Assembly: GCF_000143415.4 (NCBI RefSeq) | Contig: NW_003314370.1 | Location: 1-23,247 of the forward strand | DNA length: 23,247 nucleotides | DNA from: Selaginella moellendorffii | Lineage: Eukaryota; Streptophyta; Lycopodiopsida; Selaginellales; Selaginellaceae | Direction: 5' to 3' | Shown here: positions 10,588 to 18,804 of the stretch, in pieces | How the letters are laid out: every line of letters starts with the position of its first letter | Numbering within the stretch: the first letter of the stretch is position 1 | Program-made: the position numbers and the translations under genes | Notes under the pieces: model-generated | Databases searched by the model: none | What the model saw: the letters and a program-made list of their open reading frames with translations, nothing else | Told to the model about the DNA's origin: nothing

Positions 10588-12279
10588 CTAATTCCTGAGG
10601 GAGCTCGACAGGAGGACGTGGGAGCTGGAGTTGCGCGGATCAATCTCCAGCAATCTCCTGGCCGCCCGTGTCGCTCGCGGCAGATCTCGCTGCGTCTGGC
10701 ACGAGCCCAGGATCGCGACCAGGGAGACTCCGCCGGGCACGAACGGCATTGTGTCGATCAGCTCCGCCGCCGCATCGATCTGGCCCGCGCGTCCCAGGAG
10801 ATCCACCATCGAGGTGTAGTGTTCCTTGCAAGCCGCCAGGCCGCCGCCGTGATCGACCAGCATCGACGCGAAGTAGCTGCGCCCGAGATCCAGCAGCCCT
10901 AGGTGGGCGCACGCCGCGAGCGCGATCATGAAGGAGATCTCGTCCGGCTCGACCGATTCCACGATCATCTCGTGAAAGAGCTCGATCGCAAGGCGTGCGT
11001 GGCCGGATTGGGCGGCGGCGGCGATCAACGCGTTCCAGGTGACAAGATTCCGCCCCGGAATGCGCTGGAAGAAAGATTCCGAAATGTTGAAGTGACCGTA
11101 CTGGGCGTACGACGCCATCATAGCCGTCCACGACACCACATTCGTCTCCGGGCAGCTGCGCATCATCATCCTGGCTGTCCAAAGGTCCCCCTGGAAGGCA
11201 TATCCCGCCGCCATGGCATTCCACGCCACGACGTTGTAGAGAGGCATGGAATCGAACACTCGACGTGCCGCGTCCACATGTCCGGCCTGGGAGTATGCCA
11301 CCAGCATGGCCGTACACGACACCACGTTTCTCTCAGGCATGGTGTCGTACACGGCCTTGGCGCCGTCGATGTTGCCGCATTCCGCGTGCGCGTGGATCAT
11401 CGCCGTCCACGAAACAATGTTGTGGTCGGGCATATTCCGGAATGTCCTTGTAGCGCCATCCAAATCCCGCCCGTGGATGTGAGCTATGATCAATGCCGTC
11501 CATGCAAAAGAGTTTCTCTCGGGCATTTTGGAGAAATAATTTAGAGATTCTTGGATATTCCCGTTCTCTCCAAATGCCTGTACCATGGCCGTCCATGTCA
11601 CAATGCTGTGTTGCGGCATATCTCGAAAGAGCTTAGAAGCGCTATCCAGATTTCCTTTGATGGCATTTGCAGTGATCATAATAGTCCAGCAATAAACATC
11701 CTTTTGGGGAACGTTTTCAAACACCAGTTGAGCTTGTTCTAAAACTCCTCGCTCTGCATAAGCGTTGATAAGCACATTCCATGACACAGCAGTATGTTCT
11801 GGCATCTTTTCAAAAAGAATCTGCGCATCCTCAAGATGCCCTTGTTGGGTAAATGCAGTCAGCATTGCATTCCATGAGACTACGTTTCTTTCGGGCATTG
11901 TCTCAAAGACTTCCTTGGCTGAGTCAAGAAAGCCTGCACTAGCAAATGCCGAAAGGACTGTAGTAAAGGAAACAATGTTTCTTTCGGGCATTTGATCAAA
12001 CACAGATTTTGTTTCTTCAAGATACCCATTTTGAGCATATGCCGCAAGGACAATGTTCCAGGATAATATGCTAGGTCGGTGTAGGGTCTTGAAAATGCAA
12101 TATACCTCGCCAAGGCATCCCAAGCTACCATAGATTTGAATTAGAAGATTTGCTATGCGAGAGTCTCTACATAAAACATGGGATTCTCCAATACGAGAGT
12201 GAAGTTGTTTTACTTGTTGAAAGCTTGTAGACTCTGATGACTTGAGTGCTTCTAAACACTCAATAATCTCTTTTTTCAT
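10588..12279 (-). CDS. Organelle PPR protein with 11 tandem SS-type motifs and truncated E domain
   Basis: PPR proteins bind organelle RNA in a sequence-specific way; PLS-class members mostly direct C-to-U editing. Seen: one 563-residue exon. After a 70-residue N-terminal region come eleven consecutive 31-residue motifs (71-411) of the form VVSWNAM...F..MPERN. Next are a 35-residue motif (412-446), an L2-like segment (447-485), an S2-like segment (486-516, SMVDLLGRAG) and an E1-like segment (517-550, RRLLEIDPRN). Only 13 residues of E2 (SHVLLSSS) remain before TAG. No DYW deaminase domain follows, and no continuation was seen in the other frames just downstream. Known: 31-aa SS motifs are common in lycophyte PPRs. 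Inferred: an editing-site recognition factor that would need a DYW partner in trans, or a non-editing RNA factor. The first ATG (12279) was used; no clear targeting peptide is visible, so an upstream exon cannot be excluded. Confidence 0.93.
   Translation of the reverse strand: MKKEIIECLEALKSSESTSFQQVKQLHSRIGESHVLCRDSRIANLLIQIYGSLGCLGEVYCIFKTLHRPSILSWNIVLAAYAQNGYLEETKSVFDQMPERNIVSFTTVLSAFASAGFLDSAKEVFETMPERNVVSWNAMLTAFTQQGHLEDAQILFEKMPEHTAVSWNVLINAYAERGVLEQAQLVFENVPQKDVYCWTIMITANAIKGNLDSASKLFRDMPQHSIVTWTAMVQAFGENGNIQESLNYFSKMPERNSFAWTALIIAHIHGRDLDGATRTFRNMPDHNIVSWTAMIHAHAECGNIDGAKAVYDTMPERNVVSCTAMLVAYSQAGHVDAARRVFDSMPLYNVVAWNAMAAGYAFQGDLWTARMMMRSCPETNVVSWTAMMASYAQYGHFNISESFFQRIPGRNLVTWNALIAAAAQSGHARLAIELFHEMIVESVEPDEISFMIALAACAHLGLLDLGRSYFASMLVDHGGGLAACKEHYTSMVDLLGRAGQIDAAAELIDTMPFVPGGVSLVAILGSCQTQRDLPRATRAARRLLEIDPRNSSSHVLLSSSLRN
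11047..12069 (-). repeat. Eleven 93-bp coding repeats (31-aa PPR SS motifs)
   Basis: Eleven units of exactly 93 bp encode residues 71-411 of the PPR protein with no insertion or deletion. The protein pattern is strongly conserved (W or F at position 4, G at 15, MP near 27-28, usually N at 31), while the DNA has diverged. This indicates old duplications kept in frame by selection. Confidence 0.9.
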
Positions 12280-12644
12280 ATTCTGCCAAGAAAAAAGAGC
12301 ATTTCAGTCTTACACTTCCTTTGATATGGGCATGGGGACATTTAGTATTTTAGAATATACTCTAAGTGTTTAGGGTAAATTTATTATTGAAGTAAAGATT
12401 GATCTGAAAGTGTGGCAAGGTTGCTTGCAATCTTGATGCCTCACTTTTCAGCTAAGGCATCATGTGGAGTATTTGAATTCCAAAGTGAGTTCTAGAGCAA
12501 AAATGAAAAGGTTCAAAGCAAACAACATTTAGTTTTTTATTTGATCTACATGTTTTTATAGTCTCTAGATCTTTTTTGCTTTTAAATTCTTATGATTATT
12601 GGATTTTTAGTTCCCTGATCATCCCTGTGGCCTGCAGCCATTTT

Positions 12645-12836
12645 CTATGTACCTGAGCAAGAGAGAGCTATAAGCACCACCATGGCATTCACTCGAAACT
12701 TGTCAGGCTCAGGCATAATCCATGCTACCATGTAAGACAAGCCAGAATCACCACAAAAGCATTGGCATTTATCAAACTCACACTCAATGTAACTACACCT
12801 CAAATAGAAACTTATACACTCCCAACTTGCTGAGCC
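12645..12836 (-). pseudogene. Possible small PPR-like relic
   Basis: On the - strand a 63-codon frame without stops contains IMPEPDKFRVNAMVVLIA, which resembles the MPE.D..SWNAMV junction between two PPR motifs. A neighbouring frame contains NANAFVVILAC, resembling the start of an L-type motif. It lies about 370 bp upstream of the PPR gene on the same strand. The match is short and shifted between frames, so this may be chance. Confidence 0.2.
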
Positions 12837-15626
12837 TTACCATGTGTTTAGAATTTCTTTGCTAGTTTTGTATGAGTTTGTACAAATTATTGGCAAAGAA
12901 GTAAAATGATGATTGACATGTTTGATAGCCTCTAGATTTACCACTCATTTTTCTAGATATGATTTATAACAAGAGTTCTATATTCATAGATTGCTTTAGT
13001 TATCCTCCAAAAAATAATTTTCCATTCCTTACACAATCTATCTATTCCCCTCCTATTACATTTATCCTTTTTCTTTTTTAGAAGTCTTTCATCACCTTCT
13101 CATGACTCCACAAATTCCCCTTTACAACTTAGGTTTAATTGCATTCTCAACTAGAGCCATAAAGCTATAGATTCTATTAGTTGCATGGTTGCCAAAAACC
13201 AAGGTTATGGATTGCAATTTTATCACTTTTTTGGAATCTGATTACTATTTTCTGCAAAATCTGATAATATTTTCATATTACTCCTCCTATATGAACTCTT
13301 AGAACCTAGTCAAGATCAACCAATCACAAAAATTCCCAAGATTCTAATGTTGATCTACAAACAGAGGAGCTTTATATCAGGCCTAAGGAGGATTTTCAAC
13401 CTTTGGAGCAAATCAAAATTCATATATCTCATAAGTTTGGTTTGCTAGTATTTGATGGTAGGAAAGTCTTCCCTAGAAGTAACTCTTGGAGACTTTTGGA
13501 GGAGATATATCCATCCCAATGTGTTGACTTGTTATTTCAGGAATTCTTTTGGGCTCCATGACCTTTATCAATGCAAGTTCACTTTCTTTGGTGGGAGTAG
13601 CTTCTCGACAAATAGTTTTAATATTAAATTTTTAGAATAGCCTTTAGGGGACTCCTTTACAGATTCTTCATCCATTAGACAAGATATTAGATTTGTTGCA
13701 TGTAAGCTTTTGAATTGCAAAAGCAAACATAAGATTGAGGATTTTGAGGAGCAACAACTTTTATGTTGTCTTAAACATAGAGTAAAATTTAGTTTTATAG
13801 TAACGAAGATGGTGGATGCAATTTATGCACACCTTTGTCACATTTGTAACAATGCCCTTCTTCATGCATCCCATGCCATGGAAGAGCCTATAATCAGTGA
13901 AGGGGCAATTATGAACCTGAAGCTATAAATGGTATTTAACAATAGATATAACATGATCTTTTGTATACATTATTATCACCTTAAATTGTATGCTTTCTTT
14001 CCCTTTCTTTTTCATTATGCTTTTTTGTTTTCCTCTTAATTCTTTTCGTTTGAGCACTACTGCAGCAGTGGGATTGCTAAAGGGGTTGTTTATGATCATC
14101 AACCTCATCGTGCTCTCCAACCCCAAGCAAAATGTTTTGTAAAAACCAAACAAGAGCTAGGCTAGAAACTCTTAGCATGATCTAAAAAACTCAGATTTTA
14201 CAGCTTATCAAAATAAAAATAATCTGAGGCTAAGAACCATGGTTTAAGAGCATTCCTATAATTGCACTATTTGAAGTGAGGAGCATGAAAATAAAGTGAG
14301 AAAACTAGTTTTTCCTCTTCATTAATTTTACCATTTCTCTCATTATTATTGCTTCTAATCATTGTCTATAGCATTGCTCACAATGCCACTTCCATTCATT
14401 TTATGACACCACAACTTGCTTGACATTTTATTCAATGATTTTCCATATTCAGCTTACTCATCTAAGTTCCAGCTAAATATTAATTATTATATAAATTACA
14501 GCCATAACCTGATTAGCATAGCAATTTCAATTTAACAACAAGTTCAGATTTATAGTGGTTGGTTAGAAGCACCTAAGTTTATCTTTCAGAGTGGCTTCTA
14601 TCCCATTCCACCTCTCTTAATGAGCATTAGTTTTTAGTGTAGATAATTTATTTGTATTAATAATTTGCCTCTTTTTTAATTTATGAGGATTTACCATAGG
14701 CTTTAGTCATCACTAATAGTGGTATTTCTCTCACTTTTTTATTCATCCATTTACATCCTTAGACAATACATCCCTTCTTTTTCTCCTTTATTTCATAGGA
14801 CAAAAGTATTTAAAGTGCAATGCTATATATGTTCAAAGGCTAGAAAAGTTTGGGACTCTCTTCCTTATCTTGTTTATTTTTTTTAGCTTTTGTCATTTCT
14901 TCTTTTCTCCATTTTCTTATGTTTAGACTTTAGTTTGATCCCACAGTTTTTCCCTTATTGGTATTTTTTTATTTTTAAACTTAATACCTTATTCTTATTT
15001 CTCTTCTTAGGTTTTTATTCTTGCTAGCATCTTAGCTCTCAACATCAATTCATATTCTTTTATCTATATGCAAGACTTGATTTTTCTTGTATGTATATTT
15101 ACAGACACTATACACACATAGAGATATATATAAAAAATAAAATACTTAATTAAGGTTAAAATTTATTACGATACATTTACTACTAAACCCTCAACAGGCT
15201 TGGATTTTAACTCTTAATTTAGATATGCTACATTAACTCCAAATTCAGATGTGCTACATTTGGTACAAAGGAATTATCTCCTAATTTAAGATAGTAAGAT
15301 TTTTTTTAGAGTGGTGTTAGTCCCCATCAAGATCTTTGGATCTTTTCAAGACCGCTAGTATTGGCTAACTTATTTATTTTCCACATGTATGGTTGGAATG
15401 CTTATAGACAGCCTTAAATTTCCTCAAATATTATATATAACACTATAAGACCTAGAACTCACCTAGGTACCCTCTACATATAACATGGTTTAGGCTAGAT
15501 ATTAGGAACAATCATTTAGGTCTTTTACTTCTGAATTCTAAGAGAGGTTGGATTCTTTAGATGTTTAGTGTTGCAAGGGAATATGAGATTATGAAAATCA
15601 GTCTTTAATTAGAATTGCCAACACCT

Positions 15627-15658
15627 AATATATCCAACCTCTCTTAGGTTGGATATAT
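15627..15658. repeat. Perfect 13-bp hairpin beside a TA/CATATA microsatellite
   Basis: ATATATCCAACCT, a 5-nt loop CTCTT and AGGTTGGATATAT form a perfect inverted repeat. A further inverted copy of its centre (CTAAGAGAGGTTGGAT, 15538-15553) lies about 80 bp to the left, and ATCCAACATCTCTTA follows the microsatellite on the right. It could be the remnant of a small palindromic element. Confidence 0.6.
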
Positions 15659-15707
15659 ATATATATATATATATCCATATACATATACATATACATATAC
15701 ATATCCA
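15651..15707. repeat. (TA)n and (CATATA)n compound microsatellite
   Basis: About 22 bp of alternating TA pass into four to five CATATA hexamers ending in CATATCC. The run is probably polymorphic and prone to slippage. Confidence 0.85.
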
Positions 15708-17060
15708 ACATCTCTTATATACTGATGCTGCTTTATTCAATTGCACTTTTGGTGTTGTAAAGGGTGATTATATTGTTGTGCCCATCCTTGGTGAGTTGCT
15801 ATCTCCAACTTTTATAGGATGTGATTATCTATTCTCAATGTCCTACTATTTCCTACTAATGTTGAGTGTGATTGTGATGTAAATTGAAGAGTTACAAATG
15901 ATGTAATTTGGTTTTTGGAGGATGTTCAAAGATCAAGTTCATAGGAAAAAAATATTTATGAACTTGAGTGGATTTCAGATTATTATGAAGAGCTTGATTA
16001 TTATAAAGATAGCTTTGGACATAAGTTGGAGATTTCATAGGGTAGGTGTTAATCTTTCAATTTACCATTATAATCCTTTCTCTATACCTTTTGCTCTTTC
16101 CTAACCTTTTTTTATTTCTCAGCCTAAACCACTTTCTCTTATGTTCCTAATGTTTTTTTTCATCTATAATATATCTTTCTTTTGGCACATTAAACATTTA
16201 TAATTCTTATGATTCTCATTTTTATCCCAATGTTGAGTTGAGTGTTTTCTATCCTTCTCATACTAATTTAAATAGTGAGCATATGCATGAAGTTAAAAGT
16301 TTTACTTTTATTCCATTAATGAAGTTTTTGATTAGTTTTGGTGTTTGAGAAGTGATTAAATTTTCCATTATACTTTAATCACTTAACCACACCTTTAACC
16401 ACTTGGAGGAGTCTCACTCACAACCTCCATAAATCCAGACTTGGGGCTTGCTAGCTCTAAGAATGGCATCCATGCCATTCAACCTTTGCACTTGGTCTAA
16501 GTGTTCCATGTGTCCGGTCTCATGATTGACACCCAAAGGTACCATTGACATATTAGCCCGTTACACTAAAGCCATGCCCATTCACCTTTATCACACTGGT
16601 GATCCAACACCATGTACAGCACAGTCCCGTTTCTCAAAGACTGAGACATCCGCCTATGAGTGATCATTCTAGATTCACTCCTTAGCATCTTTAGGATGTT
16701 TGCAAACATGGGGGACAACCTTCCCTAATATCCCTTTTTCAGTCCCCAAGTTTTTCATTAAGCTACCTCGCTTGTCTGTCTATATCCACCCTAGCTTTGG
16801 ACTTCCCAATGGTTATATCATCACCCAACATATAGGTATAGCTTTCTTAGGCCACATTAGCATTTCCTGGCCAAATTTGTTCCATTAAAGTCTAACCTCT
16901 ACACTCTCCCTACTATACTTTTGGAACCCCCTACAGCCCTTCCCAGGGGATGATCGTTTTGGGATTTCACCCAACAACTTGTATTAGTATTCGCACTTGC
17001 ACTCAGACTTGGTTTTGGTATTGGTTTCAAACTCAGACTCGGACTTGGTCTTGATCTCAG

Positions 17061-17297
17061 TCCATCTCAAACTCCATTTCAGACTCCATCTCAAGTCCAT
17101 CTTGAACTCCATCTCAAACTCCATTTTGGGTCCATCTCGAACTCCATCTCAGACTCCATTTCGAACTCCATCTTAGACTCCATTTTGGACTCCATCTGGG
17201 ACTTCATCTCAGACTCCATCTGGGACTCCATCTCAGACTCTATTTTAGACTCCATCTCAGACTTTATCCTGGGTCCATCTCGGGCTCCATCTTGACA
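17061..17297. repeat. 12-bp minisatellite, 20 units
   Basis: The consensus is TCCATCTCAGAC. I count 20 head-to-tail units over 237 bp: 17 of 12 bp and three of 11 bp (the units ending AAG, GGG and GGG). Most variants are C/T and A/G changes at positions 7-10. A looser upstream part (about 16995-17060) repeats ACTCAGACTTGG-like units. The 11-bp units break the reading frame, so it is not one continuous coding repeat today. It has no spacers, so it is not CRISPR-like. Confidence 0.9.
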
Positions 17298-18597
17298 CTT
17301 CTACGTGTCATATGTTGGTTCTTTTATGTCCTTTTTCTAGAGACTCACTTATTGCTTACTTTGAGCTCGTTCCTCAAGCCCTTCGTTAGAAGTTTCACTC
17401 CCGCTCTTGACTTTTCAAGTTGGAGCTTTTAATCCAAACGTGTTACCTTTATTTGGCTTACATTTCGGCCACTACCACATGGCACCCTCTCGACTCCACT
17501 TTAGAGTTTAGGGATTTTTGTTTCACAATTCCTTTATTCCAAGGTTTAGTCATTTGAGCTAAAGTTTTGAATTAAGTGTATATCCTTAGTTGTGAGTGCT
17601 ATTGATGTGTTGAGGAGGTTAAGTGGTGTGAACCTCTTGTTGTGGTGGCCAAAATATTTTATAATAGGAGGCCTTATATTTTCTAAACCTTAAGCATATG
17701 CCCTTTTTTATTTCTCCATTTTTTATTTGATAGCTACAAAAAATTCCTCTTTTGATGGTTCTTTATCCACTTTTTCTTCTTCCATAATTTTTTTTTCAAT
17801 TTTTTTCACTTTCTCCTATTTGCCCTAACACTTTAAATTTATTGTTCTTTAAAAGAGGGAGTAGAGGGGATGGATAGGAGTCTCATCTTGATGATGATGT
17901 AAGGTACAATAATGGAGCAAAGATGAATAACATGGATTATGGAATAAGCATAGCAAGTTTGAATGATATATCTAACTTTGATGTAGTAAGGCAAAATAAA
18001 TGCCATAGTGAATTGAGATTAAATATAGATAGTAGAGTGAAGATGAATGTAATAAGTCTAAATAGAGCCAGTGTTTAAAAAAAAAATTCTTTCAAGAAGA
18101 GGATAAAAAAGATATAGAAGACAAACAAAGTAAGTTTGACCTTCTATATGTAGTGTTAGACGAGGATAAAAGTTATAAATCCAAGTTAACACAGGTCTTG
18201 AAGGTTGATAAGAGGGAAGATGTAAAGGCAAGTTTTGTTGATAGTCATAATTTGAGTTAATGGTGGTCTTAGAGCTCAAATAGTAGGGAAATTTAAAGAC
18301 AAGATATATTGTTTACTATAATGATGTTTTATTAATTGTAGTGGCATTTGAAGTCCTTTGCTTCGGTTCAAAGTTATAGCTTCGAGGTTAGTTTAAGCAT
18401 TTGGCAATTGCACATAGATTTGTGGTTGGTTCACTAGTTGATACTTGTGTTGTAACTTTGGGTTTTATATTTGTCATGGTTTTTAGCAACTATATTAGTG
18501 GTTTTATAAGAGCTTTAAGTTCTTTTGGCAGTCTGTAATCACCTAGCAAAAGCTCTAGATATTCCACTTAAATTATTATCATCACCTTTTTATCACC

Positions 18598-18772
18598 TGT
18601 GAGTGCATGGAATATGGAACAGGAATACAGAAATGTGCATATCAATTAGCCCAAAAACCCTAGCTTATATACAGGAGCGAGTGGTCCGGATTGAAACCAA
18701 TCCGACGGCTACCAAAATCCCACTACGCTAATATTAGTATACGGCATCGTAGCCGTACACTTGGCCCTCACA
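18598..18772 (-). repeat. 3' LTR, about 175 bp
   Basis: On the - strand it begins TGTGAGGG and ends ACTCACA, giving a 5-bp TGTGA/TCACA terminal inverted repeat with the usual TG...CA ends. It follows directly after the polypurine tract and integrase stop. Inside are a TATATAA box (18671-18665), a telo-box-like TAGGGTTT (18662-18655), two perfect short hairpins (arms 18687-18693/18698-18704 and 18740-18745/18752-18757) and the palindrome CTAATATTAG (18728-18737). The start could be 3 bp earlier (18775). The matching 5' LTR is not in the window, so the borders are inferred. Confidence 0.75.
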
Positions 18773-18775
18773 TCA

Positions 18776-18787
18776 TCCCCTCCTCTC
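18776..18787 (-). other. Polypurine tract (plus-strand primer)
   Basis: GAGAGGAGGGGA on the - strand lies between the integrase stop (18805) and the 3' LTR, where retroelements keep the RNase H-resistant primer for second-strand DNA synthesis. Confidence 0.8.
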
Positions 18788-18804
18788 GGAATAATGGAAG
18801 GCCA

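Larger units (their letters stand above)
12280..18597. other. AT-rich, gene-poor block of decayed sequence
   Basis: About 6.3 kb of clearly AT-rich sequence starts right after the PPR start codon and ends at the retrotransposon LTR. I see no open frame with recognisable domains; the few frames of 60-77 codons (for example 13452-13640, 13710-13928, 15649-15882) show no family features. Within the block, 16380-17560 is visibly less AT-rich and contains the minisatellite, so the block is a mosaic of insertions. It is most likely eroded transposon sequence. It is not organelle-like as far as I can tell, since no organelle gene is recognisable. Confidence 0.6.

Noticed and set aside
13452-13928. 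Two small + strand frames of 62 and 72 codons
   Set aside because: No recognisable motif, and frames of this length are expected by chance. Kept only as part of the AT-rich block.
17061-17297. CRISPR-like array
   Set aside because: Units are directly adjacent with no unique spacers, and the context is eukaryotic.
17293-17310. TGACAC/GTGTCA hairpin with 6-nt loop after the minisatellite
   Set aside because: A 6-bp stem is short enough to be chance, and nothing around it suggests a terminator or an element end.
12280-18597. Organelle DNA insertion as the source of the AT-rich block
   Set aside because: No organelle gene, tRNA or rRNA is recognisable, and Selaginella organelle DNA is GC-rich.
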